DNA from: Bhargavaea cecembensis
Lineage (GTDB): Bacteria; Bacillota; Bacilli; Bacillales_A; Planococcaceae
Length of the DNA stretch: 64,000 nt
NCBI RefSeq assembly: GCF_001619585.1
Contig: NZ_LQNT01000001.1
Coordinates: forward strand, 124,001 to 188,000
Direction of reading: 5' to 3'
Made by a program: the position numbers and the translations under genes
Notes under the pieces: generated by a model
Databases searched by the model: none
Told to the model about the DNA's origin: nothing
Seen by the model: only the letters and a program-made list of their open reading frames with translations
Shown here: in pieces, positions 34,115-44,324 of the stretch
How the letters are laid out: every line of letters starts with the position of its first letter
Numbering within the stretch: position 1 is the first letter of the stretch

Positions 34115-35791
34115 ATGAAGACAACGACACCGCTGACAGACCTGGAAATCGCCAGCCGCGCCGAGATGAAGCCGATTAATGAGATTGCAGCAAAAGCAGG
34201 GATTCCGGAACAGGCACTGGAACCGTACGGCCGCTATAAAGGGAAAATCGATGTGGACAAGCTGGCTCCTGCCGATCCGGACGGCAAGGTTGTGCTTGTG
34301 ACGGCGATCAGCCCGACCCCTGCCGGTGAAGGGAAATCGACAGTGACTGTCGGGCTTGCCGATGCATTCTCCCTGTTGGGCGAAAAAACGATGGTCGCGC
34401 TGCGCGAACCGTCACTTGGACCGGTCATGGGGATAAAGGGCGGCGCTGCAGGCGGCGGCTATTCACAAGTGCTGCCGATGGAGGACATCAATCTTCATTT
34501 CACGGGGGACATCCATGCGATTACAACGGCGAACAATGCGCTGTCCGCGCTGATCGACAACCATCTCCACCGGGGCAACACGCTTGGCATCGATCCGAGA
34601 AGGATTACCTGGAAACGTGTGATGGACATGAATGACCGGGCACTCCGGCATGTAACGGTCGGTCTGGGCGGGCCGTCAGGCGGCATTCCGCGGGAAGATG
34701 GTTTCGACATCACCGTTGCATCTGAAATCATGGCCGTTTTCTGTCTGGCGAAGTCACTGGATGACCTGAAGGAGCGGCTTGCCCGGATCGTGATCGGCTA
34801 TACCTACGGAAAAGAACCGGTGACTGTCCGCGATCTGGGTGCGGAAGGGGCACTGACTCTTCTGCTGAAAGAGGCATTCAAGCCGAATCTTGTTCAGACG
34901 ATCGGAGGCACACCTGCGCTGATCCACGGAGGGCCATTTGCCAACATTGCACATGGCTGCAATTCGCTTGCAGCAACAATGACAGCGAAACGGCTTGCGG
35001 ATATCGTGGTCACTGAAGCCGGCTTCGGCTCCGATCTGGGTGCCGAAAAGTTTATGGACATTAAAGCACGGCAGGGAGACTTCAAGCCGGATGCAGTGGT
35101 CATCGTCGCAACTGTCCGGGCGCTGAAGATGCACGGCGGTGTTCCGAAAAAAGACCTTTCCGGCGCAAATGCACTTGCAGTCGCCGGAGGACTTCCAAAC
35201 CTGGCAAAGCATATCGACACCATCCGGTCGTTCGGAATCGAACCGGTCGTGGCGTTGAACCGCTTCATTACCGATACAGAGGAAGAAATCGAAACAGTGC
35301 TCGATTATTGCCGGGAACAGGGTGTCCGGGCAGCCGTTGCCGATGTGTGGGCTCAGGGCGGAGCAGGCGGTACCGAGGTCGCCCGGCTCGTCCTGGAGCA
35401 GATCGCAGAAGGCAACCAATTTGCCCCGGTGTATGATGAACTCGATGCTTTCGAGGACAAGGTGGCAGCCATCGTGAAAAAGGTTTACGGCGGGGCCGGC
35501 GTCCGGTTCACAGACCATGCCCAAAAGCAGCTGTCCGACATCAGGCGGCGGGGCTGGGACATCCTGCCGGTCTGCATGGCCAAGACCCAGTACTCGTTCA
35601 CCGACGATCCTTCTGTACTGGGCCGTCCGGAAGGCTTCACAATTACCATCCGCGAACTAATCCCTAAACTCGGAGCCGGGTTCATCGTCTGTCTGACCGG
35701 TGATATCATGACGATGCCCGGCCTTCCGAAGGAACCGGCAGCCATGCGAATGGACGTCGACCAAGAGGGAAATGCGGTCGGCCTGATGTAA
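34115..35791 (+). CDS. fhs: Formate-tetrahydrofolate ligase
   Basis: 558 residues, normal for the family. Joins formate to tetrahydrofolate with ATP, giving 10-formyl-THF for purine and fMet-tRNA synthesis. The ATP loop is [20 protein letters not shown]; further family blocks are [19 protein letters not shown] and [17 protein letters not shown] 34115 follows GGAGGGGG. Single gene with its own terminator. Confidence 0.96.
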   Translation: MKTTTPLTDLEIASRAEMKPINEIAAKAGIPEQALEPYGRYKGKIDVDKLAPADPDGKVVLVTAISPTPAGEGKSTVTVGLADAFSLLGEKTMVALREPSLGPVMGIKGGAAGGGYSQVLPMEDINLHFTGDIHAITTANNALSALIDNHLHRGNTLGIDPRRITWKRVMDMNDRALRHVTVGLGGPSGGIPREDGFDITVASEIMAVFCLAKSLDDLKERLARIVIGYTYGKEPVTVRDLGAEGALTLLLKEAFKPNLVQTIGGTPALIHGGPFANIAHGCNSLAATMTAKRLADIVVTEAGFGSDLGAEKFMDIKARQGDFKPDAVVIVATVRALKMHGGVPKKDLSGANALAVAGGLPNLAKHIDTIRSFGIEPVVALNRFITDTEEEIETVLDYCREQGVRAAVADVWAQGGAGGTEVARLVLEQIAEGNQFAPVYDELDAFEDKVAAIVKKVYGGAGVRFTDHAQKQLSDIRRRGWDILPVCMAKTQYSFTDDPSVLGRPEGFTITIRELIPKLGAGFIVCLTGDIMTMPGLPKEPAAMRMDVDQEGNAVGLM

Positions 35792-35799
35792 CATCTTAA

Positions 35800-35836
35800 A
35801 ACGGACCTCCCGGAACAATGGGAGGTCCGTTTTCTT
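35800..35836 (+). terminator. Terminator of fhs
   Basis: AACGGACCTCCC, loop GGAACAAT, GGGAGGTCCGTT then TTC. Confidence 0.82.
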
Positions 35837-35903
35837 TGAATGGATTGGATTTGGATGATGAATTTAGGGGTTAGCGCCAGTTATGTATAAAGGACATGTC
35901 CCC

Positions 35904-36767
35904 TCATGTCTCTGTCTTATAAAAGCTCCCAAACTTGCTCCAAATCTCTTCCATCCTGATAAGCCGGATTTCGACTTCCTGTTCACGCTCTTTCCCTAAA
36001 TAAACAATTAAGGCGTTAATGAGACTTAACGGGGCGGTGAAGGAGTCGATGAACGATGGCATATCGCTTGAAGCCGTTAAGGTGACATCTGAATGCTGAA
36101 AAAGAGGGGAGAGAAGATTGTCAGTTATGGAGATCGTGCCTGCTCCCATTTCTTTGGCGTAGGCGACCGTGTTGATGGTGCTGCTTGAGTAACGGGCGAA
36201 ACTGATGCCAATGACAACATCATCTTCGGACAAAGAATAAAGTTGTTCAGGAATCACTTCAGATGATCCGAGCAGTTTGGAGTTCCCGAGAATCATGTCT
36301 AAATAATAATGAAGGAAAATGCCAAGCGACGCTGTACTTCTGTTCGCGCAAATATAGACTTTTTTAGCATCCAAAAGTAACTGGGCAGCTTTATGAAACG
36401 CTTTGACATCCAAGTTTTCCATCGTTGCCTTAATGTTGCTGATGTCGTCATTGAAAATGTCATAAATCGCTTTTTCTTTGTCGTCATACACCTGGGAAGA
36501 CATCTTTAAGCGGTCCATCGACGTCAGCTGCTGCTGGATGGAGGCTTGCATATGCTGTTGCATTTCCGGATAGCCGCTGTATCCGAGGGTCGTTGCAAAC
36601 CTGACGACCGTCGCTTCACTGACCCCCGCATTTTTTGCTAATGTTGCGACCTTGAAGAAGGGCACCATGTTGGCGTTTTTCAAGAGGTAGTTGGCAATCT
36701 TCTTCTGTGATTTACTCAGTTGATTCATGTTTTCTGCAATATGTTTAAAAACATTTTTTTGAATCAA
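35904..36767 (-). CDS. RpiR/MurR family transcriptional regulator
   Basis: 287 residues. The N-terminal HTH_6 domain (LSKSQKKIANYLL, then KNAGVSEATVVRFATTLGYSG) binds DNA. The C-terminal SIS domain (VYICANRSTASLGIFLHYYL, DVVIGISFARYSSSTIN) would bind a phosphorylated sugar or similar ligand. TTG start with AGGA upstream. The gene is AT-richer than its surroundings and divergent from a class III aminotransferase of the same composition, so the pair looks like one imported unit, with this protein controlling the aminotransferase. Confidence 0.88.
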   Translation of the reverse strand: MIQKNVFKHIAENMNQLSKSQKKIANYLLKNANMVPFFKVATLAKNAGVSEATVVRFATTLGYSGYPEMQQHMQASIQQQLTSMDRLKMSSQVYDDKEKAIYDIFNDDISNIKATMENLDVKAFHKAAQLLLDAKKVYICANRSTASLGIFLHYYLDMILGNSKLLGSSEVIPEQLYSLSEDDVVIGISFARYSSSTINTVAYAKEMGAGTISITDNLLSPLFQHSDVTLTASSDMPSFIDSFTAPLSLINALIVYLGKEREQEVEIRLIRMEEIWSKFGSFYKTET

Positions 36768-36895
36768 AACATCAAATCCTAACGTTAATTTTTCTATTGT
36801 CTTTTGACCTTATTTGAATAAAAGAAAAAGTGCAACAGATATTTCATTATCAATTAAATTTCAAATAATCCACTCTAAAATCGGAACCTTATCCT

Positions 36896-36961
36896 TTTAC
36901 ATGATCAAACTCACCCCGTATAATCGAAATAAATATTTCATATTGAATATATAATATGAAA
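36896..36961 (+). promoter_or_regulatory. Aminotransferase promoter and likely RpiR operator
   Basis: TTTACA (36896-36901), 17-base spacer, TATAAT (36919-36924). Directly downstream, TTTCATATT (36936-36944) and AATATGAAA (36953-36961) form a perfect nine-base inverted repeat, placed where a bound repressor would block elongation. Confidence 0.72.
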
Positions 36962-36986
36962 TAAAAACTTCACTAGGGGTGGAAGC

Positions 36987-38366
36987 ATGGAGCAAAGCAA
37001 GGGGATAACGGGGATGGAAGCGTATCGCAGGAAAACAACAGCTTCACTTGAGTTTTCAGAGACTTCCCGAAGTGTTATGCCCGGGGGAGTGACCGCCAAT
37101 ATCAAGTTTTTTGAGCCTTATCCGGTCATCATGCAAAAGGGGAAAGGCGCTTATTTGACGGACTTGGATGGCAATGAATATGTGGATTACTTGCTTTCTT
37201 ACGGTGCATTAATGACCGGCCATGGCCATCCAAAGGTGACGGAAGCCATTCGGAACCAAATGGAGGAAGAAGGAACGTTGCTATTTGGAACGCCCCATCA
37301 GTTGGAAGTGGAGATGGGGAGGAAAATCCAAGGGCTTTATCCGGGGATGGAAAGATTACGGTATACGAATTCCGGAACAGAAGCGACCTTGCTTTCGATC
37401 AGAATGGCTTATGCCTATACGGAGAAATACAAGGTTGCCAAATTTGAAGGTCATTATCATGGCGGCTATAACCAAGTGCTTCTCAGTGTCAATCCACCAT
37501 TAAACGAGGCTGGTCCTGCGAAAAACCCTAACTCCATTGCAGAATCAAAAGGCGTTGAGCCGCATCAAATTGAAAACACCATAGTTTTGCCGTTTAACGA
37601 TTTGGAAGCGACGACTGAAATCTTGACCAAACATAAGGATGAAATTGCGGCTGTCATACTGGAGCCTGTTCAAGGAGGGTTCATCCCGGCAGAACAGGAT
37701 TTCATGGAAGATCTGCGAGCCGTGACGAAAAAGCTGGGTATTCTGCTTATTTTCGATGAAGTGAAGACGGGATTCCGCCTTGGTCTAGGGGGCGCGCAAA
37801 AGGTTTATGGCGTGACTCCAGATATTACGGCATTGGGAAAAGTTGTCGGCGGCGGATTCCCCATCGGCATTGTCGGGGGTAAAAAAGAAATCATGGAGAT
37901 CAGCGCACCAACCGCAGCTTCGGATGTGTTTGATAACAGTCAAAGTAATCGCTCCGGTGCGAAGGATGTGCTGTTTCATAGCGGGACATACAATGGGCAT
38001 CCGACAATACTCGCTGCGGGATTGGCGACAATTGAAGTGCTTGAGCAAGAAATTGACGATGTGTTTGAAACGGCAAATCAATTGAAGTCAGGAATACATG
38101 ATTTGTTCCTTCAAAAAGGAATTCATGTACAGACCATTGGCATGGGCTCCATTTTCAATATTATTATCACGGAAAAAGAGAAGATCCAAAGTTATCGTGA
38201 TTTGCAGGAATCCGATTATTCACTAAGAAAAGACATTGATTATCACTTGCTGGCGCGTGGCATTTACAACAAACCTCTTAACCGTTATAGCCTGGCAACC
38301 GTTCATGGCGAAAAAGAAGTGGATCGAACGTTGGAGGCATACAAACAGACACTTGATTGCCTATAA
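36987..38366 (+). CDS. Class III PLP aminotransferase (GSA-aminomutase-like)
   Basis: 459 residues of the class III aminotransferase family, nearest in style to glutamate-1-semialdehyde aminomutase (SRSVMPGGVTANIKFFEPYP, GNEYVDYLLSYGALMTGHGH). PLP site: IFDEVKTGFRLG and the Schiff-base Lys in ITALGKVVGGGFPIG. The diverged C-terminus and RpiR neighbour argue against a haem-pathway role; it may transaminate an amino sugar or beta-amino acid. AT-rich like its divergent regulator. A strong terminator follows. Confidence 0.87.
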   Translation: MEQSKGITGMEAYRRKTTASLEFSETSRSVMPGGVTANIKFFEPYPVIMQKGKGAYLTDLDGNEYVDYLLSYGALMTGHGHPKVTEAIRNQMEEEGTLLFGTPHQLEVEMGRKIQGLYPGMERLRYTNSGTEATLLSIRMAYAYTEKYKVAKFEGHYHGGYNQVLLSVNPPLNEAGPAKNPNSIAESKGVEPHQIENTIVLPFNDLEATTEILTKHKDEIAAVILEPVQGGFIPAEQDFMEDLRAVTKKLGILLIFDEVKTGFRLGLGGAQKVYGVTPDITALGKVVGGGFPIGIVGGKKEIMEISAPTAASDVFDNSQSNRSGAKDVLFHSGTYNGHPTILAAGLATIEVLEQEIDDVFETANQLKSGIHDLFLQKGIHVQTIGMGSIFNIIITEKEKIQSYRDLQESDYSLRKDIDYHLLARGIYNKPLNRYSLATVHGEKEVDRTLEAYKQTLDCL

Positions 38367-38381
38367 TAAATCGAATGAGAA

Positions 38382-38419
38382 GAAGTCGAACGTGATGATA
38401 ACCGTTCGACTTCTTTTTT
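38382..38419 (+). terminator. Terminator of the class III aminotransferase gene
   Basis: GAAGTCGAACG / CGTTCGACTTC then TTTTTT. Confidence 0.85.
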
Positions 38420-38431
38420 GTTTTACACCAA

Positions 38432-38612
38432 CTACTTAAATAGACCTAACAACGCAAACAACCTCCCCAATTTCCAAGAAGGCTGCTGTAGGCGATCAAC
38501 AACGGTGAATAGGATACCGGGGATGACCTTCCTGTCGCTCTTTACAATTGATCTGAACAGATTCTTAAGCGTTTCATCCGTGTTGACTGGGCCCGTTTCA
38601 AATTGACCTCGT
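38432..38612 (-). pseudogene. Possible gene fragment downstream of the UvrA-like gene
   Basis: A minus-strand frame of about 60 codons ends at 38432 (…KSDRKVIPGILFTVVDRLQ…). It has no separate ribosome site and its upstream end runs into the UvrA-like gene in another frame. It could be the tail of a gene broken when the AT-rich island to the left was inserted. The family is not recognised. Confidence 0.3.
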
Positions 38613-40877
38613 TCAGAGTTGCAGGCTTTCTTCGACATACGGTCTTGTGATCGACCTGTCACTTTTCAGAAGCTCTTCGGGTGTTCCGGTGAAGAGGATG
38701 TTGCCGCCTGCACTGCCTCCTCCGGGACCGAGTTCTATCAGGTAATCGGCCTGCTTGATGACATCCAGCCGATGCTCGACCAAAAACAGGCTGTTTCCTT
38801 CTTCGACGAGCTGATGAAAAAGGTCCATCAGCTTTCGCGTATCATCCGGATGGAGGCCTTCGGTCGGTTCATCCATGATGAAAACGGTGCCTTTCTCATT
38901 CAAATGACTTGCCAGTTTCACCCGCTGCAGTTCACCGCCTGAGAGGGTCGACATCGATTGGTTCAGGCGGATGTAGCCGAGCCCGACGCGGTCCAGAGAA
39001 ATGAGCTGTCCCTTGAAGGGTTCGTTTCCGAAGAAACCGATCACTTCTTTTACCGACATTCCCATCACATCAGCAATCGACTGCCCGTCCACCCGGTACT
39101 GAAGTACTTCGGGTGCATACCGGGTGCCGTCACACACTTCACAGACTGTTTCGATCGGGTCCATAAAGTGCATGCCGGTAACGATGATGCCTTTTCCGCG
39201 GCAGGCAGGGCAGGCTCCCTTGGAATTGAAGCTGAACAGAGAGGCGGGTTCACCTGTTTCTTTTGCAAACCGTTTCCGGATGTCATCGGATATGTCCAGA
39301 TAGGTGGCGGGTGTCGAGCGGGATGTGGCTCCGATGGCTTTCTGGCTGATGGCGACGATCAGACCTGTCCAATCCTGCTCAAACAGCTGCATCAGAGAAC
39401 TCTTCCCTGATCCGGCAACGCCGGCGACCACCGTAAGGACACCGAGAGGCAGGTCAACGGTGACATCTTTCAGGTTGTGCAGCGATGCCTGTTCAAGTCG
39501 GTGCCACCCGGCAGGCGTCCTGGGGCCGGAATTGAGCGGGACGGATTGCTTCAGGGAGCGTCCGGTCAGCGTGCCGGATGCCAGGAGCTCCGGATAGCTT
39601 CCGGTGAATACCACTTCGCCTCCGTGTTCTCCGGCCAGGGGACCCATGTCGATGATATGATCCGCAAGTTTGATGATTTCGGGATGGTGCTCGACAATCA
39701 GTACGGTATTGCCATGGTCCCGAAGCCTGATCAGCGATTTGCTCAGGCGTCTGATGTCCGAGTGATGAAGCCCGGCACTCGGCTCGTCGAATACGTACAC
39801 CATATCGGTGAGAGAGGAGTTGATGTATTTTGCGATCTTCGTCCGCTGTGCTTCCCCTCCGGACAAGGTGCTGACTCCGCGGCTGAGCGTCAGGTATCCG
39901 AGGCCGATTTCGACCAGGGCACGCAGCCGGAGTTCCAATTCCTTCTTGAGTTCGCGGGCAATCGGATCGGTGACCGACCGAATAAATTCAACTGTTTCTT
40001 CGATCGGCATCGCCACGACATCGGGAATGCTTTTGCCGCCGATTTTGCAGCTCCGCACTTTTTCGTTGACCCGGGTGCCCCCGCAATCGGGGCATGGGTA
40101 GGTCGTCACCATCCGGTCAAGCACCTTCTGGTGGCGCTTGCCCTCCTTCTGGGTAATGACACTACGGTACATGCGGGGGACGATCCCTTCGAACTTTGCG
40201 GACTTGGGCCAGTTCTCCGGCGGATTTTGGAGTTTGATCTGAGGAGAGTAGAGAAACAGCTCCAATTCCTCGGGCGAGTAGTCACGGATTTTCTTATCCA
40301 GTTCGAACAGGCCGCTGTAGGCGTACCGTTTCCACCGCCAGGCACCCGTGGTGAAGGCAGGGAAGTTGATGACTCCCTCATCATTCAGCGACTTATCGAA
40401 GTCGATCAGCCGGTGAACATCCAGGTCCGTCACTTCGCCGATGCCCTCGCAACGCGTGCACATGCCCGACGGGTGGTTAAAGGAAAAGGCGTCGGAGTAT
40501 CCGATGAACGGATGGCCTATACGGGAATAGAGCAGCCGGAGCTGGGCGTAGATATCCGTATACGTCCCGACGGTAGACCGCGAATTTTGGGCCGGTTTCC
40601 TCTGGTCGAGGATGATCGTCACCGGCAGATTTTCAATCCTGCCGACCCGGGGTCTGCCATACTTCGGAAGATACTGCTGTACAAAGCTCGGGAAGGTCTC
40701 GTTCAGTTCACGGCGGGACTCGGCGGCGATGGTATCCAGACAGAGGGAAGACTTGCCAGAACCGGAGACGCCGGTGAAAACGGTGATTTTCTTTTTGGGC
40801 AGATTCACTGAAATGTCTTTCAGGTTATTCTCATTAGCATGGATGATGCGGATGACTTCCTGGCTGACGGATGGCAT
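38613..40877 (-). CDS. UvrA-like ABC ATPase (class II UvrA paralogue)
   Basis: 754 residues, much shorter than UvrA (about 940-950). Two ABC modules: Walker A GVSGSGKSSLCLD and GVAGSGKSSLMQL, signatures LSGGEAQR and LSGGELQR, plus FDEPSAGLH and MDEPTEGLH. Zinc Cys pairs occur at CTRCEGIGE, CPDCGGT, CPACRGKG and CEVCDGT. The short form resembles the UvrA2/DrrC-type proteins linked to tolerance of DNA-binding drugs rather than the main excinuclease. AAGGAGTG ribosome site; no uvrB or uvrC nearby. Confidence 0.87.
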   Translation of the reverse strand: MPSVSQEVIRIIHANENNLKDISVNLPKKKITVFTGVSGSGKSSLCLDTIAAESRRELNETFPSFVQQYLPKYGRPRVGRIENLPVTIILDQRKPAQNSRSTVGTYTDIYAQLRLLYSRIGHPFIGYSDAFSFNHPSGMCTRCEGIGEVTDLDVHRLIDFDKSLNDEGVINFPAFTTGAWRWKRYAYSGLFELDKKIRDYSPEELELFLYSPQIKLQNPPENWPKSAKFEGIVPRMYRSVITQKEGKRHQKVLDRMVTTYPCPDCGGTRVNEKVRSCKIGGKSIPDVVAMPIEETVEFIRSVTDPIARELKKELELRLRALVEIGLGYLTLSRGVSTLSGGEAQRTKIAKYINSSLTDMVYVFDEPSAGLHHSDIRRLSKSLIRLRDHGNTVLIVEHHPEIIKLADHIIDMGPLAGEHGGEVVFTGSYPELLASGTLTGRSLKQSVPLNSGPRTPAGWHRLEQASLHNLKDVTVDLPLGVLTVVAGVAGSGKSSLMQLFEQDWTGLIVAISQKAIGATSRSTPATYLDISDDIRKRFAKETGEPASLFSFNSKGACPACRGKGIIVTGMHFMDPIETVCEVCDGTRYAPEVLQYRVDGQSIADVMGMSVKEVIGFFGNEPFKGQLISLDRVGLGYIRLNQSMSTLSGGELQRVKLASHLNEKGTVFIMDEPTEGLHPDDTRKLMDLFHQLVEEGNSLFLVEHRLDVIKQADYLIELGPGGGSAGGNILFTGTPEELLKSDRSITRPYVEESLQL

Positions 40878-40958
40878 GATGACACTCCTTCAAGGCAATC
40901 ATTGATATAAATTGTCCGTTATAGGGTACTTTACACGATTGGAAAGGTGATGAACATC

Positions 40959-41531
40959 ATGCCATTTTGCCCGGAAATCTGGCCGGAGGATCCGACTCCG
41001 GAAAATGAACGGGATTGCAGGGAATGCGGGCTTTACCTCCAGGGGACGAGAATGATATGGGGAGAAGGAAATCCGAAGGCCCCCGTCATGGTGATCTTTG
41101 ACAATCCGGGCGCTCGGGAGGACCGGGAGGGGAATCCGATTGTATGCGGAACCCGACAGACCTTCCAGCAGGCCATCCATGAAACCGGGTTGGACAACAA
41201 GCTGTTTTATGTGACCTATATTTTGAAGAGAAAACCGGTCCGCAAATATGATAAGGAACAAACAAGGAACACTTGCATGCATCGCCATCTGGACGAACAG
41301 CTGCGGAAGTACCGGCCCACTCTTATTCTCTGCCTTGGAAATGTTGCCGTGCAATCGTTTTTCGGAGACCCCGAACTGGATGTGAAGGGATTGAGGGGAA
41401 GCTGGCATAAAATAAACGGTTACGAAACGACCGTTGCCTACCATCCCCTGGCGGTCAGGCGCCGTCCCAATCTCTATAAGCTCTTTCTAGAAGACTTGGC
41501 GCTCGTCAAAAATAAAATTGGACAGAGCTGA
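40959..41531 (+). CDS. Uracil-DNA glycosylase family protein
   Basis: 190 residues of the UDG superfamily, similar to family 4-like enzymes. Recognisable are ERDCRECGLYLQ, motif A region PVMVIFDNPGAREDREG, LILCLGNVAVQSFF, and the closing AYHPLAVRR (motif B His). Only part of the four-Cys cluster set of classic family 4 enzymes is present, so activity is uncertain. ATG 40959 is chosen because GGAAAGGTGA is eight bases upstream. Confidence 0.8.
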   Translation: MPFCPEIWPEDPTPENERDCRECGLYLQGTRMIWGEGNPKAPVMVIFDNPGAREDREGNPIVCGTRQTFQQAIHETGLDNKLFYVTYILKRKPVRKYDKEQTRNTCMHRHLDEQLRKYRPTLILCLGNVAVQSFFGDPELDVKGLRGSWHKINGYETTVAYHPLAVRRRPNLYKLFLEDLALVKNKIGQS

Positions 41532-41578
41532 CCCGATGAAACGAAAAAACTGCCCGGCAGCGCCGGACAGTTATCCAA

Positions 41579-42847
41579 TCAGATCAGCAGGCCGAAAAGG
41601 TAGCTGTCTTTATTCAGTTCTTTATAAGGGAAGCCGAGGGTGTTCATGCGTTCGATCAGGCCGGTGTAGTCTTCGGGGTGCTTGATCTCTATTCCGACAA
41701 TCGCCGGTCCGCTTTCTTTGTTGTTTTTCTTGGTGTATTCGAACGTTGTGATATCGTCATCCGGACCAAGCACATTGTCCAGGAACTGGCGGAGTGCACC
41801 CGCACGCTGCGGGAAGTCGAGAATGAAGTAATGGAGGAGCCCTTCATGGATCAGCGACTTTTCCCTGATTTCCTGCATGCGGCTGATGTCATTGTTTCCG
41901 CCGCTGATCACACAGACCACGGTTTTGCCCTTGATTTGACCCTTGTATTCATCCAGCGCCGCGATCGGCAGTGCACCGGCAGGCTCTGCCACGATGGCAT
42001 GCTCATTGTACAGATCAAGGATGGCCGTGCACACTTTGCCTTCCGGAATAGGAAGGATGTCGTCCACGTATTCGCTGCAGATCTCATAGGTGAGGGATCC
42101 CGGAGTCTGTACGGCAGCTCCATCGACGAACTTATCGATGGAATCGAGCGGAGTGACCTGTCCGCTCTCGATTGAAGCTTTCATGCTGGCGGCGCCAGCC
42201 GGCTCCACGCCGATCATTTTTGTCTGCGGAGAGACATTCTTCATGTAGGTGGCAAGTCCGGACATCAGTCCTCCGCCGCCGATGGAGGCGAATAGGAAGT
42301 CGGCAGGTTCTTCGATGTCATTCAGAATCTCAACTGCGACCGTTCCCTGTCCGGCCATCAGGACAGGGTCATCGAACGGATGGATGAACAGCTGACCGTG
42401 CTCCTCTTTATAGGCAAGTGCCTGGGCAGATGATTCGTCGAATGTATCACCGGTCAGGATGATCTCGACCTGGTCACGGCCGAACATCTTCACCTGGTTG
42501 ATCTTCTGCTTTGGTGTGGTCTGAGGCATGAAGATTTTCCCTTCAATGCCGAGTTCGGCACATGCAAAGGCAACGCCCTGGGCGTGGTTGCCGGCGCTCG
42601 CGCAGACAACGCCTTTTTCTCGGGCTTCCTTCTCGACCGATTTGATCTTGTAATAGGCGCCCCGGAGCTTGAATGACCGGACGTGCTGAAGGTCTTCGCG
42701 CTTGATGTATATCCGGCAATCATATTTTTCGGAGAGCCGTTTATTCAGCTGCAGGGGCGTGTGTTCGACGACTTCCTTCAGCTTCTGGTAGGCGATGAGG
42801 ATATCCTCCACATGAAGCAATTTTGTCCGTTCATTTGTAGCTGGCAT
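41579..42847 (-). CDS. ilvA: Threonine ammonia-lyase (threonine deaminase)
   Basis: 422 residues, as in B. subtilis IlvA. Converts threonine to 2-oxobutyrate, the first step to isoleucine. The PLP lysine is in VRSFKLRGAYYKI, the phosphate loop is SIGGGGLMSG, and a single ACT-like domain at the C-terminus (HYFILDFPQRAGALRQFL) provides isoleucine feedback. ATG 42847 is preferred because it gives the family length; the frame also has a GTG three codons earlier. It is separate from the other ilv genes. Confidence 0.93.
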   Translation of the reverse strand: MPATNERTKLLHVEDILIAYQKLKEVVEHTPLQLNKRLSEKYDCRIYIKREDLQHVRSFKLRGAYYKIKSVEKEAREKGVVCASAGNHAQGVAFACAELGIEGKIFMPQTTPKQKINQVKMFGRDQVEIILTGDTFDESSAQALAYKEEHGQLFIHPFDDPVLMAGQGTVAVEILNDIEEPADFLFASIGGGGLMSGLATYMKNVSPQTKMIGVEPAGAASMKASIESGQVTPLDSIDKFVDGAAVQTPGSLTYEICSEYVDDILPIPEGKVCTAILDLYNEHAIVAEPAGALPIAALDEYKGQIKGKTVVCVISGGNNDISRMQEIREKSLIHEGLLHYFILDFPQRAGALRQFLDNVLGPDDDITTFEYTKKNNKESGPAIVGIEIKHPEDYTGLIERMNTLGFPYKELNKDSYLFGLLI

Positions 42848-42966
42848 GCATAACACGACCTTTTTTTGAAATTGAATGGTTTTATTCTATCATGGATAAT
42901 CTTAAATCTCACGGTAATTTTCTAAAGATTCGTGTACAATTATATCTTTAAAAACTAGCCACAAAA

Positions 42967-42980
42967 CGAAAGCGCTTGCA
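42967..42980 (+). promoter_or_regulatory. Possible cre (CcpA) site upstream of kynU
   Basis: CGAAAGCGCTTGCA differs from the consensus TGAAAGCGCTTTCA at two positions and lies about 55 bases before kynU. It would allow carbon catabolite repression of tryptophan breakdown. Confidence 0.5.
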
Positions 42981-43032
42981 AGGACCGGGGCATTGCCGTA
43001 CAGTCTGAGTAAACAGCTTAGGGGGCCATGAA

Positions 43033-44307
43033 ATGACGAAAACGACATTGGATGAGGCAAGGGAATTTGACCGGCAGGACAGCCTGAAGGATTTCCGTGA
43101 AGAATTCTACATACAGCCGGGAACGATTTACATGGATGGAAACTCGCTTGGCCTGATGTCCCGCCGGGCAGAGCGGGCACTCCTGGATGTGATGGATGCC
43201 TGGAAGGTGCATGGCATCAACGGCTGGACCGGAGGTGAACGCCCATGGTTTTATCTTCCGGAGGAGCTTTCTGCCAAAATGGCTCCGTTTGTCGGGGCGA
43301 AGCCCGAAGAGGTGATGGTGACGGGGTCGACCACATCCAATCTGCATCAGATCCTCGCCACGTTCTTCAGGCCGGAAGGGAAGAGGACGAAGATCCTGGC
43401 GGACGAACTCAACTTTCCGAGTGATATTTATGCGATCAAGAGCCAGCTGGAGCTCCGCGGCCTGGATCCCGCAGAACATCTGGTCAGTGTGAAGAGCCGG
43501 GACGGCCACCTGATCGAGGAAGAGGACATCATCAACGCCATGTCGGATGAAATCGCCATCGCGATCCTGCCGTCGGTGCTATATCGGAGCGGTCAGATCC
43601 TTGACATGCCTTCACTGACGGAAGCGGCACACCGGAACGGCATCCCGATCGGATTCGACCTCTGCCACTCGGTCGGTGCGATGGAGCATGACCTTCACGA
43701 CTGGGGAGCAGACTTCGCGTTCTGGTGCACTTACAAATACTTGAACGGCGGTCCGGGATCGACTGGCGGTTTGTTTGTCCATGAACGCCATTTCGGTACC
43801 GCTCCAGGACTTGCCGGCTGGTTCGGATCAGATAAAGAAAAACAGTTTGATATGGAACATGACATGACTGCCGCTTCGCACGCTGGCGCTTATCAGGTGG
43901 GAACACCGAACCTTTTCAGCATGGCACCACTTGCCGGTTCCCTGGACTTGTTTGCGGAAGCCGGACTCGGACGCCTGCGGGAAAAGTCGCTCGGACTGAC
44001 GCGCTTCATGATGGACCTGATTGGCCGGGAGCTTGATGGGTATGGCTTCAAACTGGCAAACCCCCAGGAAGATGCCCGGCGGGGAGGCCATGTCTATCTG
44101 GAACATGAAGAGGCTGCACGCATCTGCAGTGCGCTGAAGGCAGAAGGCGTCATTCCTGACTTTAGAGCACCAAAAGGAATCCGGCTGGCGCCGGTCGCGC
44201 TTTATAACTCATTTGAGGAAGTCTATGAAACCATCCAAATCCTGAAGAAAATCATGGACGAGGAAGCCTACAAGAAATTTGAAAACAAGCGCGGCATCGT
44301 CGCCTGA
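43033..44307 (+). CDS. kynU: Kynureninase
   Basis: 424-residue PLP enzyme cleaving kynurenine to anthranilate and alanine. Family blocks: [31 protein letters not shown], and the PLP lysine in [16 protein letters not shown]. First gene of a three-gene operon with kynA and kynB, 17 bases before kynA. A possible cre site upstream hints at carbon control. Confidence 0.95.
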   Translation: MTKTTLDEAREFDRQDSLKDFREEFYIQPGTIYMDGNSLGLMSRRAERALLDVMDAWKVHGINGWTGGERPWFYLPEELSAKMAPFVGAKPEEVMVTGSTTSNLHQILATFFRPEGKRTKILADELNFPSDIYAIKSQLELRGLDPAEHLVSVKSRDGHLIEEEDIINAMSDEIAIAILPSVLYRSGQILDMPSLTEAAHRNGIPIGFDLCHSVGAMEHDLHDWGADFAFWCTYKYLNGGPGSTGGLFVHERHFGTAPGLAGWFGSDKEKQFDMEHDMTAASHAGAYQVGTPNLFSMAPLAGSLDLFAEAGLGRLREKSLGLTRFMMDLIGRELDGYGFKLANPQEDARRGGHVYLEHEEAARICSALKAEGVIPDFRAPKGIRLAPVALYNSFEEVYETIQILKKIMDEEAYKKFENKRGIVA

Positions 44308-44324
44308 CAAAGGAGGGGCGGGCA

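Noticed and set aside
39477..40811. 444-codon plus-strand open frame inside the UvrA-like gene
   Set aside because: The minus strand encodes two complete ABC modules with all motifs; the plus frame has none.
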